This document shows positions 17,249-27,056 of a stretch of DNA of 64,000 nt, one piece after another. The DNA is from Vibrio penaeicida (GTDB lineage Bacteria; Pseudomonadota; Gammaproteobacteria; Enterobacterales; Vibrionaceae): contig NZ_JAUYVM010000010.1 in NCBI RefSeq assembly GCF_030689305.1, forward strand, positions 62,001-126,000, given 5' to 3'. The position numbers and the translations under genes were made by a program. Under the pieces are notes generated by a model, which was given only the letters and a program-made list of their open reading frames with translations, did not search any database and was not told where the DNA came from. Numbering within the stretch: the stretch's first letter is position 1; each line of letters starts with the position of its first letter.

Positions 17249-18603
17249 TCAGCTTTTACCTTTCTCAAGCAAGTCAGATTCTTGAAGGGAAATTGAAAGG
17301 AGAGGATGTTCAGATACATTCTGTCTCAACGGACACTCGCGCCATTGAAGAGTCAGCCCTGTTTATCGCCATCGTCGGTGAGCGATTTGATGCCCATGAT
17401 TTTTGCCAGCAAGCGATAGACAAGGGTGCAAAAGCGTTTTTAGTTGAGCGAGAACTTCCCATCGACATACCGCAAATAATTGTGGAAGACACAACAAAAG
17501 CACTTGGCGCGCTTGGTTCTTGGATACACGAACAAAGTGAAAGCTTAACCATAGCTCTAACAGGAAGCTGCGGAAAGACGACAGTGAAAGAAATGTTGAG
17601 TGCAGTCTTGCGTCAAAAAGGTCACGTATTGGCAACACTTGGCAACTTTAACAATGAGTTTGGTGTGCCTCTAACATTACTTCGCTCAGAAAAGAAAAAC
17701 GACTATGCCGTTATTGAGTTGGGGGCAAATCATATTGGAGAGATTGCCTACACGACTCGCATAGTGAAGCCCAAAATAGCGCTAGTTAACAATGTGGCGG
17801 CTGCGCATCTTGAAGGTTTTGGCTCTATGGACGGAGTAAAACAAGCAAAAGGTGAAATTTTTCAAGGGTTGTCCAGTAACGATATTGCTGTTGTAAATAA
17901 AGACAGTAATGGATTGGCATTTTGGGGGGAAACGTTAAGCGATAAGCAAGTCGTTACGTTTTCTGCTTCAGATTACAGTGCTGATTTTTTCGCAAAAGAT
18001 ATTGAAATATCGAAAGAAGGGCTTCCCTCTTTTACACTTTGCACCCCGCTTGGCAATGCATCAGTGAGTTTAACCTTAGTTGGCGAGCACAATGTTGCTA
18101 ACGCTGTTGCGGCAGCTGCGCTTGGACAAAACGCTGGCGCTACGCTGACAGAAATACAATCTGGTCTGGCTAACATGACAAATGTTTCGGGTCGGGTAGA
18201 AGTGATCAAGCTCAATGAACATGTTCGCCTTATCGATGATAGTTACAATGCCAGCGTCCCTGCTATGAAAGCCGCCGCCGATTTGCTGGATCATTACGAT
18301 GGTGTGCGCTGGTTAATTTTGGGCTTCATGGCGGAATTAGGTGACGAAAGCCTTGAACTTCACCGTGAAGTCGGACAACATTCGGCACCATTTAATTTTG
18401 AATATGTGTTGACCTACGGGGACGACACAAAAGTGATCAGCGAAGAGTGTGGTGGGCAACATTTTGATTCTCACGACGCGATGATCCAATTTATTAAGCA
18501 GCAGCTAGAAACACAACAAAATCAAATGCACACACTTTTGGTCAAAGGGGCGAACAGCGCCGGAATGAGCAAAGTAGTCGCTGCTTTGAAGGAGATTCAA
18601 TAA
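17245..18603 (+). CDS. murF: UDP-MurNAc-tripeptide--D-Ala-D-Ala ligase
   Basis: 452 residues, Mur ligase fold in three domains. The ATP loop reads LTGSCGKTTVKEM near residue 110, followed by GNFNNEFGVPLTLL and ELGANHIGEIAY, both characteristic of MurF, and DDSYNASVPAMKAA in the C-terminal domain. Adds the D-Ala-D-Ala dipeptide to the UDP-MurNAc-tripeptide. Its start overlaps the murE stop and its stop overlaps the mraY start (TAATG). Confidence 0.96.
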   Translation: MISFYLSQASQILEGKLKGEDVQIHSVSTDTRAIEESALFIAIVGERFDAHDFCQQAIDKGAKAFLVERELPIDIPQIIVEDTTKALGALGSWIHEQSESLTIALTGSCGKTTVKEMLSAVLRQKGHVLATLGNFNNEFGVPLTLLRSEKKNDYAVIELGANHIGEIAYTTRIVKPKIALVNNVAAAHLEGFGSMDGVKQAKGEIFQGLSSNDIAVVNKDSNGLAFWGETLSDKQVVTFSASDYSADFFAKDIEISKEGLPSFTLCTPLGNASVSLTLVGEHNVANAVAAAALGQNAGATLTEIQSGLANMTNVSGRVEVIKLNEHVRLIDDSYNASVPAMKAAADLLDHYDGVRWLILGFMAELGDESLELHREVGQHSAPFNFEYVLTYGDDTKVISEECGGQHFDSHDAMIQFIKQQLETQQNQMHTLLVKGANSAGMSKVVAALKEIQ

Positions 18604-19685
18604 TGATTATTTGGCTCGCGGAGTTACTTCAGCCATATTTTTCTTTCTTTCGATTGTTCGAATATCTGTCTTTTCGTGCCATCCTCAGCGTATTGACCGC
18701 ACTGGGTCTTTCATTATGGATGGGACCTCGATTGATTGAGCGTTTGCAAATGTTGCAAATCGGTCAAGTTGTTCGTAATGACGGTCCTGAATCTCACTTT
18801 AGTAAGCGCGGTACTCCAACAATGGGAGGATTGATGATTCTATCCTCCATTGCAATAACGGTTTTACTCTGGGCTGATTTATCCAACCCTTATGTTTGGG
18901 CTGTAATGGCGGTCTTATTAGGGTATGGCGCTGTTGGGTTTGTCGATGATTATCGTAAAGTCGTACGTAAAAATACCGATGGTCTTATCGCTCGTTGGAA
19001 ATATTTTTGGCAATCGAGTATTGCACTTGTCGTCGCGTTTGCACTCTATGCACATGGTAAAGATACAGCGGCAACTCAATTGGTGGTGCCATTCTTTAAA
19101 GACGTCATGCCTCAACTGGGCTTACTGTATATTGTATTTACGTATTTCGTGATCGTTGGTACCAGTAACGCGGTGAACTTAACCGATGGGTTAGATGGTC
19201 TCGCGATTATGCCAACAGTCATGGTTGCTGCTGGATTTGCTGTTATCGCGTGGGCGACGGGTAATGTGAATTTTGCCGCATACCTGCATATCCCTCATAT
19301 CCCTTATACCAGTGAGCTGGTTGTTGTGTGTACTGCGATTGTTGGCGCTGGCATGGGCTTTTTGTGGTTCAACACATACCCTGCGCAGGTCTTCATGGGT
19401 GATGTCGGCTCCCTTGCATTAGGTGGAGCGCTTGGGACTATCGCGGTATTAGTGCGCCAAGAACTTTTGTTGGTGATCATGGGGGGCGTGTTCGTGATGG
19501 AAACGGTATCCGTTATCCTTCAAGTCGGATCATACAAACTTCGTGGTCAACGTATTTTTCGTATGGCGCCTATTCACCATCACTACGAATTGAAAGGTTG
19601 GCCTGAACCTCGCGTTATTGTGCGCTTCTGGATCATCTCTATTATTTTGGTTCTTATTGGTCTGGCAACATTGAAGGTACGTTAA
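18603..19685 (+). CDS. mraY: Phospho-MurNAc-pentapeptide translocase
   Basis: 360 residues with about ten membrane helices. Diagnostic cytoplasmic loops include SHFSKRGTPTMGG, GFVDDYRKVVRKNTDGL with the conserved paired aspartates, NAVNLTDGLDGLA and GDVGSLALGGALG, and the C-terminal MAPIHHHYELKGWPEPRVIVRFWI. Transfers phospho-MurNAc-pentapeptide to undecaprenyl phosphate, making lipid I. Confidence 0.97.
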   Translation: MIIWLAELLQPYFSFFRLFEYLSFRAILSVLTALGLSLWMGPRLIERLQMLQIGQVVRNDGPESHFSKRGTPTMGGLMILSSIAITVLLWADLSNPYVWAVMAVLLGYGAVGFVDDYRKVVRKNTDGLIARWKYFWQSSIALVVAFALYAHGKDTAATQLVVPFFKDVMPQLGLLYIVFTYFVIVGTSNAVNLTDGLDGLAIMPTVMVAAGFAVIAWATGNVNFAAYLHIPHIPYTSELVVVCTAIVGAGMGFLWFNTYPAQVFMGDVGSLALGGALGTIAVLVRQELLLVIMGGVFVMETVSVILQVGSYKLRGQRIFRMAPIHHHYELKGWPEPRVIVRFWIISIILVLIGLATLKVR

Positions 19686-19688
19686 TCG

Positions 19689-21032
19689 ATGAATGAAATT
19701 CCGAACAAGCAGCGTTGGGAGAACGTGAAAGACGTCGTGGTCGTAGGGCTTGGTATTACAGGTCTTTCTGTCGTCAATCATTTGCTACGCCAGAAGCAAT
19801 CTCTTAATGTTAAAGTCATCGATACTCGAGAAAACCCTCCGGGTTTGGATAAACTGAATGAGGATGTTGCTGTCCACACTGGAAGTTGGAATGAGAGCTG
19901 GCTTAAGAATGCTGACCTCATTGTGGCGAATCCTGGTATTGCGTTAGCCACACCAGAATTGCAGCGTGCTATTGAACAAGGCGTCCCTGTTGTCGGTGAT
20001 ATTGAATTGTTTGGTTGGGCAGTGACCAAACCCGTTATAGCTATTACAGGATCAAATGGTAAAAGTACCGTTACCGATTTGACTGGAGTGATGGCTAATG
20101 CTGCGGGTTGTAGAACAAGAATTGGTGGTAATATTGGGATTCCCGCTTTGGATCTCCTTGTAGAGGATGCCGATCTTTACGTGCTTGAGCTATCGAGCTT
20201 CCAACTTGAAACGACATCGAACTTACCACTAGCTGCTGCCGCTTATTTGAATCTGACCGAAGATCATATGGACCGATATGATGATTTTGCCGGCTATGGT
20301 GCAGCCAAGCAGCGAATTTTCTTAAATGCCCAAAAAGCCATTGTTAATCAACAGGATTCAGCGACGTTCCCAACGCCTAAATATTCCGGTGATATCATCA
20401 CTTTTGCGCCTTCCAATGCAGACTATTGTTTGAAAACAGTGAGTGATGACGTTTTTCTCGCAAAAGACGATGACCCCTTTGTTCCGACTTCTTCTTTAAG
20501 CCTTGTTGGTCAGCATAATAGTATGAATGCCTTGGTCGCAATGGCTTTACTTGATGCGGCAGGTATCGACTACCATTCATCTGTTTCCGCTCTCCAAAAC
20601 TACACTGGATTAACCCACCGTTGTCAGGTTGTTGCTCAATCCAATGGCGTAAAGTGGGTGAATGATTCCAAAGCTACCAATGTCGCCAGTACTTTAGCCG
20701 CTTTGTCGGGGTTACAATGTGAAGGACAACTTCATCTGTTGGTTGGTGGTGATGGAAAAGGTGCCGATTTTTCTGAACTTGAACCCGTATTGGCGTCTTT
20801 ACCAGTGACATTGCATTGTTACGGCGAAGATGGCAGCGAGTTTTTGTCTTTACACCCGTCAGCTATCCGCTGGAATACTATGGATGAGGCATTATCGAGT
20901 ATTTCATCCAAGTTAAACGCTGGTGATATCGTTATGCTGTCCCCCGCTTGCGCCAGTTTTGACCAATATCCAAACTTTATGGCGCGTGGCGATGCGTTTA
21001 CTCAACTCGCTCAACGTTACGCGTCCTTGTAA
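19689..21032 (+). CDS. murD: UDP-MurNAc-L-alanine--D-glutamate ligase
   Basis: 447 residues. Rossmann-like N-terminal domain (VVVGLGITGLSVVNHLL), ATP loop ITGSNGKSTVTDLTG near residue 116, ELSSFQLE, LNLTEDHMDRY and the C-terminal WVNDSKATNVASTLAAL. Adds D-glutamate to UDP-MurNAc-L-Ala in the cytoplasm. Three bases separate it from mraY. Family length is normal and all motifs are intact. Confidence 0.96.
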   Translation: MNEIPNKQRWENVKDVVVVGLGITGLSVVNHLLRQKQSLNVKVIDTRENPPGLDKLNEDVAVHTGSWNESWLKNADLIVANPGIALATPELQRAIEQGVPVVGDIELFGWAVTKPVIAITGSNGKSTVTDLTGVMANAAGCRTRIGGNIGIPALDLLVEDADLYVLELSSFQLETTSNLPLAAAAYLNLTEDHMDRYDDFAGYGAAKQRIFLNAQKAIVNQQDSATFPTPKYSGDIITFAPSNADYCLKTVSDDVFLAKDDDPFVPTSSLSLVGQHNSMNALVAMALLDAAGIDYHSSVSALQNYTGLTHRCQVVAQSNGVKWVNDSKATNVASTLAALSGLQCEGQLHLLVGGDGKGADFSELEPVLASLPVTLHCYGEDGSEFLSLHPSAIRWNTMDEALSSISSKLNAGDIVMLSPACASFDQYPNFMARGDAFTQLAQRYASL

Positions 21033-21049
21033 GGCTAAAGGGAATTCTG

Positions 21050-22252
21050 TTGGGACGCTTAATCGAAACATTTTCAAACTGCAAACACTGGCTGTTTGAA
21101 CCAGCACCCAAAGCACTGTTTGATAGACAGCTACTTTGGCTGTCGTTTGGTCTAATGCTTATCGGCCTGGTCATGGTGACCTCAGCTTCTTTTCCCGTTA
21201 GTAGTCGCCTTACAGATACACCATTTTACTTCATGTATAAGCAGCTTGTGTTTTGTGTTGTGGGGTTTGCTGCGGCTTCAGTTGTTGTTCAAATTCCCAT
21301 GGATCGTTGGTTCAAATACAGTCATATATTATTGGGGATTTGTTTCGTTCTATTGATGGTTGTGCTGGTGGCAGGCAAGTCCGTGAATGGTGCTTCGCGC
21401 TGGATCCCGCTAGGGGTTTTCAATTTGCAGCCAGCAGAATTGACCAAATTATCCTTGTTCATGTTTATGGCGGGTTATTTAGTTCGAAAACAAGACGAAG
21501 TAAGGAAAACCTTCTTCGGTGGTTTTATGAAGCCCATTATTGTTTTCGGTCTTGTTGCTCTTTTATTGTTGGGACAGCCAGATTTGGGCACTGTGATTGT
21601 CATGCTGGTGACCATGTTCGGACTGTTATTCATTGCAGGCGCAAAACTGTGGCAGTTTTTGGCGCTGATGATGGTTGGGATAGCTGGCGTTGTTGTGTTG
21701 ATATTGGTAGAGCCCTATCGAGTGCGACGAGTTACATCCTTTTTAGATCCATGGGACGACCCATTTGGTAGTGGCTATCAGTTGACTCAATCCTTGATGG
21801 CATTTGGTCGAGGTGGCTGGTTTGGTCAGGGGTTAGGTAATTCCATTCAAAAGTTAGAATACCTTCCTGAAGCGCATACAGACTTTGTTTTCGCGGTGAT
21901 CGCCGAAGAGCTTGGGTTTGTTGGCGTTAGTATTGTACTGGTGTTGATTTTTGCGTTAGTACTGAAAGCGATATTTATTGGAAAGAAAGCGTTTGAAGCA
22001 AAGCAAATGTTTGGTGGATACTTGGCATTTGGTATTGGAATATGGTTTGCTTTTCAAACACTGGTCAACGTTGGTGCAGCCGCGGGTATGGTTCCGACTA
22101 AAGGGCTCACTCTGCCGCTGATTAGCTATGGTGGTTCCAGTTTAATCGTGATGTGTGTCGCGGTTGCAATATTAATGCGGATTGATCATGAGCGGCGATT
22201 GTCGCAACAAATAAAGATTCCTGAAAATAAGAACTCAAATGAAACAAAATAA
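21050..22252 (+). CDS. ftsW: Septal peptidoglycan glycosyltransferase FtsW (SEDS family)
   Basis: 400 residues, about ten membrane helices. SEDS family hallmarks include GASRWIPLGVFNLQPAELTKL, GQPDLGTVIVM, YQLTQSLMAFGRGGWFGQGLG, PEAHTDFVFAVIAEELGF and PLISYGGSSLI. Polymerises septal glycan strands together with FtsI. The start is a TTG at 21050 preceded by AAGGGA; the next in-frame ATG would remove part of the first helix, so TTG is preferred. The last 14 bases overlap murG. Confidence 0.94.
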   Translation: MGRLIETFSNCKHWLFEPAPKALFDRQLLWLSFGLMLIGLVMVTSASFPVSSRLTDTPFYFMYKQLVFCVVGFAAASVVVQIPMDRWFKYSHILLGICFVLLMVVLVAGKSVNGASRWIPLGVFNLQPAELTKLSLFMFMAGYLVRKQDEVRKTFFGGFMKPIIVFGLVALLLLGQPDLGTVIVMLVTMFGLLFIAGAKLWQFLALMMVGIAGVVVLILVEPYRVRRVTSFLDPWDDPFGSGYQLTQSLMAFGRGGWFGQGLGNSIQKLEYLPEAHTDFVFAVIAEELGFVGVSIVLVLIFALVLKAIFIGKKAFEAKQMFGGYLAFGIGIWFAFQTLVNVGAAAGMVPTKGLTLPLISYGGSSLIVMCVAVAILMRIDHERRLSQQIKIPENKNSNETK

Positions 22253-23312
22253 ACGTTTATTAGTAATGGCTGGTGGTTCGGGGGGGCATGTTTTCCCGGG
22301 GCTTGCTGTTGCCAAATGCTTGCAAGATGAAGGGTGGGAAATTCGTTGGTTAGGCACGGCTGACCGTATGGAAGCTGACCTTGTCCCAAAACACGGCATT
22401 GATATCGACTTTATTCAAGTGAAAGGTCTTCGTGGGCAGGGCGTTGTAAAATTGATTAAAGCACCTTTTCAAATCCTCAATGCTATCCTTCAAGCTAAAA
22501 AGCATATCAAGGCGTGGCAACCTGACGTTGTGTTGGGGATGGGCGGATATGTAAGTGGACCTGGCGGTGTTGCGGCTTGGTTATCGGGTATTCCTTTGGT
22601 TCTTCATGAGCAAAATGCGGTAGCGGGCTTAACGAATCAATGGCTATCAAAAATCGCAACCAAAGTCTTTCAGGCCTTTCCCGGTGCTTTTAAAGATGTT
22701 CCGGTAGTGGGTAACCCTGTGAGAAAAGATGTGACTACTCTTGGCTCTGCAGAATCTCGGATAGCATCTCGTGAAGGTGATGTACGTATTTTGGTTATGG
22801 GTGGAAGCCAAGGGGCGAGAATCCTGAATACAACAGTACCTGAAACAGCAGCCTTACTTGGAAACGGCTATGTTATTCGCCATCAAGCTGGTAAAGGAAA
22901 CCAAGAGTCTGTCCAATCTGCCTACGAAAGCGCTGGTATTCAAGCCGAAGCAACCGAGTTTATTGATGATGTATCGGCTGCTTATGAATGGGCAGATTTA
23001 GTTGTATGTCGATCCGGAGCATTAACTGTTTCCGAGATATCATCCGCTGGGGTCGGCGCAATTTTTGTACCTTTTATGCATAAAGATCGTCAACAAGCAT
23101 TGAATGCCGATCATCTTGTTGATGCCAATGCTGCGATTATGATTGAGCAACCTGACCTGACTTCAGAAAAATTGTCAGAAGCCATAAAGCAGCTAGACAG
23201 AGCGAGCTTGGTGAAGATGGCAAGCAATGCCCAAAAGTCGGCAAAACCCAATGCTGACCAATATGTAGCGAATGCGATTAAAGAATTAACTCAACAGTCT
23301 GTTGACCGATAG
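22239..23312 (+). CDS. murG: UDP-GlcNAc:lipid I N-acetylglucosaminyltransferase
   Basis: 357 residues, GT-B fold. The N-terminal glycine-rich loop GGSGGHVFPGLAVA, the second loop GGSQGARILN, and the donor-binding region CRSGALTVSEISSAGVGAIFVPF with downstream DRQQALNA are all present. Membrane-associated enzyme that converts lipid I to lipid II on the cytoplasmic face. Start lies inside the 3' end of ftsW. Confidence 0.96.
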   Translation: MKQNKRLLVMAGGSGGHVFPGLAVAKCLQDEGWEIRWLGTADRMEADLVPKHGIDIDFIQVKGLRGQGVVKLIKAPFQILNAILQAKKHIKAWQPDVVLGMGGYVSGPGGVAAWLSGIPLVLHEQNAVAGLTNQWLSKIATKVFQAFPGAFKDVPVVGNPVRKDVTTLGSAESRIASREGDVRILVMGGSQGARILNTTVPETAALLGNGYVIRHQAGKGNQESVQSAYESAGIQAEATEFIDDVSAAYEWADLVVCRSGALTVSEISSAGVGAIFVPFMHKDRQQALNADHLVDANAAIMIEQPDLTSEKLSEAIKQLDRASLVKMASNAQKSAKPNADQYVANAIKELTQQSVDR

Positions 23313-23327
23313 AATGAGAAACACAAA

Positions 23328-24788
23328 ATGACAATAGAACACAACCAAGACATCTCTCAAATCCGTGCAATGGTGCCTGAGATGAGAAGAGTGAAGTCCA
23401 TTCATTTTGTCGGAATTGGTGGTGCCGGAATGAGTGGTATCGCTGAAGTGCTCTTAAATGAAGGTTACCACATCTCAGGATCAGATCTAGCCGAAAACCC
23501 AGTAACAGAAAGGTTGAGTGGTAAAGGTGCAACGATCTATTTTGGTCATGATGCAGGCAATGTTGAAAAAGCCAGTGTCGTCGTTGTCTCGACTGCCATT
23601 CAACAAGATAACCCAGAGTTAGTCGCCGCGAAAGAAAGGCGTATTCCAGTCGTTCGTCGTGCTGAAATGTTGGCTGAATTAATGAGATTCCGACATGGTA
23701 TTGCTGTGGCAGGAACGCATGGTAAAACAACGACAACAGCGCTTGTCACGCAGATTTATTCTGAAGCTGGACTCGATCCAACATTTGTCAATGGCGGACT
23801 AGTTAAAAGTGTCGGTACAAATGCTCGTTTAGGGTCTAGCCGGATTCTTATTGCGGAAGCCGATGAAAGTGATGCGTCATTCTTACATTTACAGCCAATG
23901 GTCAGCATCGTTACCAATATAGAAGCCGATCATATGGATACATATGGCGGCGACTTCGAGACCTTAAAACAAACGTTCATTGATTTTCTCCATAACCTGC
24001 CATTCTATGGGCAGGCAATCATGTGTATTGATGATCCGGTTGTACGCGAACTGATTCCAAGAGTCAGCCGCCAAGTTATTACGTACGGATTCTCTGAAGA
24101 TGCAGATGTAAGAATTGAAAACTACCGCCAAGAAGGGCAACAAGGCAAATTCACGGTTGTTCGCAAAGGCAAAGCCAATCTAGACATTACATTGAACATC
24201 CCGGGTAAGCACAACGCACTAAACGCATCTGCTGCCATTGCTGTGGCAACAGAAGATGACGTGGCTGATGAAGCGATACTAAGCGCAATGGCTGGTACTC
24301 AAGGTACTGGACGACGTTTTGATCACTTGGGAGAGTTTGAAACAGGCTGTGGTAAGGCAATGCTCGTCGATGACTATGGTCACCACCCTAGTGAAGTGGA
24401 TGTCACCATCGATGCTGCAAGGGCTGGGTGGGAAGACAAGCGATTGGTCATGGTATTTCAGCCGCACCGATATAGCCGAACGAGAGATTTGTATGATGAT
24501 TTCGCAAATGTGCTCGAAAAGGTTGATGTGCTTATTATGCTAGATGTCTATTCAGCTGGTGAAGCGCCGATTGCTGGAGCAGATGGTCGTGCTTTATGTC
24601 GAACGATTCGTAGCCGAGGTAAGTTAGACCCAATTTTTGTTCCAGAAACTCAAAACTTACCGAGTGTCCTAGCAAATGTTCTCCAAGATGGTGACCTAGT
24701 ATTAACACAAGGGGCTGGTGATGTTGGTAAAGTTGCCAAAGTGCTGGCTGGTTTAGAGTTGAACGTAGAACGTATGCGTCAGGAATAA
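23328..24788 (+). CDS. murC: UDP-N-acetylmuramate--L-alanine ligase
   Basis: 486 residues. N-terminal HFVGIGGAGMSGIAEVLLNEGY, ATP loop VAGTHGKTTTTALV near residue 125, EADESDASFLHL, VTNIEADHMDTY, and the C-terminal DDYGHHPSEVDVTI and FQPHRYSRT. Adds L-alanine to UDP-MurNAc, the first peptide step. No D-Ala-D-Ala ligase (ddl) follows; the next gene is ftsQ after 194 bases. Confidence 0.96.
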   Translation: MTIEHNQDISQIRAMVPEMRRVKSIHFVGIGGAGMSGIAEVLLNEGYHISGSDLAENPVTERLSGKGATIYFGHDAGNVEKASVVVVSTAIQQDNPELVAAKERRIPVVRRAEMLAELMRFRHGIAVAGTHGKTTTTALVTQIYSEAGLDPTFVNGGLVKSVGTNARLGSSRILIAEADESDASFLHLQPMVSIVTNIEADHMDTYGGDFETLKQTFIDFLHNLPFYGQAIMCIDDPVVRELIPRVSRQVITYGFSEDADVRIENYRQEGQQGKFTVVRKGKANLDITLNIPGKHNALNASAAIAVATEDDVADEAILSAMAGTQGTGRRFDHLGEFETGCGKAMLVDDYGHHPSEVDVTIDAARAGWEDKRLVMVFQPHRYSRTRDLYDDFANVLEKVDVLIMLDVYSAGEAPIAGADGRALCRTIRSRGKLDPIFVPETQNLPSVLANVLQDGDLVLTQGAGDVGKVAKVLAGLELNVERMRQE

Positions 24789-24881
24789 TAGCCAAGCCTT
24801 TATTTTGTCTGTTTTTTGTCCGGTGTGTCACACTAGACCATATTTATTCTTGTGGTTGATGGACTATGGGATGATGGTCAG

Positions 24882-24887
24882 TATAAT
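24882..24887 (+). promoter_or_regulatory. Candidate -10 box of an ftsQAZ promoter
   Basis: A perfect TATAAT lies in the only sizeable gap of the dcw cluster, about 95 bases ahead of ftsQ. TTGATG (24856-24861) is a possible -35 box but the spacing of 20 is long. The position where the cluster is interrupted makes a promoter here reasonable. Confidence 0.4.
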
Positions 24888-24982
24888 CGCTAGTTTGAGT
24901 AAATCAGTCGAATGATCTTTAGTTTTAGGATGTTCTGCTCCAAACCGAACAAGAATATCGTTAAATAATTGATAGCATTGGT

Positions 24983-25768
24983 ATGTACTCAGTGAGCCAC
25001 GAAAGCGAAATAGAAACGTACGAAGAGTTACCCAAGCCCCATAATACATTCATGGGGATAGGTTTTTTAGTCGTTGTTGTCTTGTTTATTGGTTGGTTGA
25101 TGTTTTCTACATTAAATTGGATGTGGGATGAGCAACGACTACCATTATCTAAATTGGTATTGCAAGGGGATTTGACTCACGTGCAGCCAAAAGAGGTGCA
25201 AAGTGCCTTTGCTTCTTTCGAGCATATTGGCACCTTTATGTCTCAAGACGTCGATGAGCTTCAAAATGCCTTATTAGCCCTACCGTGGGTAGCGAGAGTG
25301 TCAATACGTAAACAATGGCCAGACACAATCAAAGTATATTTAGTTGAGCATGAAGCCCAGGCTATTTGGAATGGTATTTCCATGCTCAACATGGAAGGAA
25401 ATGTATTTGATGCCGATATTGCAGAGCTGACGAGTGAAAAGATTAAACTTTATGGTCCCGAAGGGAGTCATCAGCAAGTCTTGCAAGCCTGGCAAAAAAT
25501 TCAAGAGCTACTGGTTCCTATGGACCTAACCGTTTCTTCCGTACTCCTAAACGACAGACGTGCATGGCAGGTTATTTTGACTAGCGGAATACGTTTGGAG
25601 CTTGGAAAAGAAGCGCTTCTTGAACGAATAACACGTTTTGTTGCGCTTTATCAAAAGCTTGGCTCAAAATCGCAACAGATTAGTCATATCGACTTACGGT
25701 ATGATACAGGAGCGGCAATAGGTTGGTTTCCAAATCAGGATTTAGTACAAGAGAGCACAGATGACTAA
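24983..25768 (+). CDS. ftsQ: Cell division protein FtsQ
   Basis: 261 residues. Short cytoplasmic N-terminus, one membrane helix (FMGIGFLVVVVLFIGWLMFSTLNWM), a POTRA domain beginning LSKLVLQGDLTHVQPKEVQ, and the FtsQ domain with LPWVARVSIRKQWPDTIKVYLVEHEAQAIWN and HIDLRYDTGAAIGW. It recruits FtsL and FtsB to the septum. Its ATG lacks a good ribosome binding site, though no other in-frame start is available before an upstream stop. Overlaps ftsA by eight bases. Confidence 0.94.
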   Translation: MYSVSHESEIETYEELPKPHNTFMGIGFLVVVVLFIGWLMFSTLNWMWDEQRLPLSKLVLQGDLTHVQPKEVQSAFASFEHIGTFMSQDVDELQNALLALPWVARVSIRKQWPDTIKVYLVEHEAQAIWNGISMLNMEGNVFDADIAELTSEKIKLYGPEGSHQQVLQAWQKIQELLVPMDLTVSSVLLNDRRAWQVILTSGIRLELGKEALLERITRFVALYQKLGSKSQQISHIDLRYDTGAAIGWFPNQDLVQESTDD

Positions 25769-27026
25769 AACCACAGATGACAACATCATTGTTGGTCTTG
25801 ATATTGGTACTGCGACCGTTTCCGCTTTGGTAGGTGAATGCCTACCAGATGGACAGATTAATATTATTGGCGCTGGCACAAGTCCGTCGAGAGGTATGGA
25901 CAAAGGTGGCGTGAATGATCTTGAATCTGTGGTCAAGTCAGTACAAAGGGCTGTTGATCAAGCTGAATTAATGGCTGAATGCCAAATCAGCAAAGTATTT
26001 ATTTCGCTTTCTGGGCGTCATATTGCTAGCAGGATTGAAAAAGGAATGGGAACCATTTCAGATGAAGAGGTTTCTCAGGACGATATGGATCGTGCGATCC
26101 ACACAGCAAAGTCCATAAAAATTGGTGATGAACAGCGAATTTTACATGTAATTCCTCAAGAATTTACTATTGATTATCAAGAAGGGATTAAGAACCCGCT
26201 TGGCTTATCAGGGGTAAGGATGGAGGTCAGCGTTCATCTGATTTCTTGCCATAACGACATGGCGAGAAATATTATTAAAGCGGTAGAACGTTGCGGACTG
26301 AAAGTAGAGCAGCTGGTTTTTTCTGGCTTAGCTTCGAGTAATGCAGTCATTACCGAAGATGAACGAGAGCTAGGTGTTTGCGTCGTCGATATCGGTGCTG
26401 GGACAATGGATGTATCCATTTGGACTGGTGGTGCGCTTAGACATACGGAAGTATTTTCCTACGCTGGCAACGCAGTGACAAGCGATATCGCATTTGCTTT
26501 TGGCACGCCTGTTAGCGATGCTGAAGAGATAAAAGTAAAGTACGGTTGTGCGCTAAGTGAGCTTGTCAGTAAAGACGATACCGTGAATGTTCCAAGTGTT
26601 GGTGGTCGTCCGTCTCGAAGTTTGCAACGACAAACACTATCGGAAGTGATAGAGCCCAGATATACTGAACTTATGGGTTTAGTCAATCAGACTATCGATA
26701 ACGTTCAAGACAAACTGCGTGCAGAGGGAATTAAACACCATCTCGCAGCAGGCGTCGTCTTAACGGGTGGAGCTGCACAGATTGATGGGATTGTGGAATG
26801 TGCCGAAAGGGTTTTTCGCAACCAAGTCAGAGTGGGTAAACCGTTGGAAATTAGCGGTCTAACTGATTATGTTAAAGAGCCGTATGATTCTACGGCAGTT
26901 GGATTACTTCATTACGCAAAAGACAGCCAGTTCTCTGAAGATGGTGACTACAACGAACCCAAGCGACAGTCTAATGTTTCTGGGTTGTTTCAAAAAATGC
27001 GTAATTGGATACAGAAAGAGTTTTAA
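25761..27026 (+). CDS. ftsA: Cell division protein FtsA
   Basis: 421 residues, actin/Hsp70 ATPase fold with the FtsA-specific 1C domain. Phosphate-1 loop VGLDIGTATVSALVGE, phosphate-2 CVVDIGAGTMDVSIW, adenosine motif VVLTGGAAQIDG, and a C-terminal amphipathic membrane-targeting helix (LFQKMRNWIQKEF). Tethers FtsZ filaments to the inner membrane and recruits later division proteins. Starts within the end of ftsQ. Confidence 0.96.
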   Translation: MTKTTDDNIIVGLDIGTATVSALVGECLPDGQINIIGAGTSPSRGMDKGGVNDLESVVKSVQRAVDQAELMAECQISKVFISLSGRHIASRIEKGMGTISDEEVSQDDMDRAIHTAKSIKIGDEQRILHVIPQEFTIDYQEGIKNPLGLSGVRMEVSVHLISCHNDMARNIIKAVERCGLKVEQLVFSGLASSNAVITEDERELGVCVVDIGAGTMDVSIWTGGALRHTEVFSYAGNAVTSDIAFAFGTPVSDAEEIKVKYGCALSELVSKDDTVNVPSVGGRPSRSLQRQTLSEVIEPRYTELMGLVNQTIDNVQDKLRAEGIKHHLAAGVVLTGGAAQIDGIVECAERVFRNQVRVGKPLEISGLTDYVKEPYDSTAVGLLHYAKDSQFSEDGDYNEPKRQSNVSGLFQKMRNWIQKEF

Positions 27027-27056
27027 CCTGAAATACAGGAAAAACGGAGATAACAA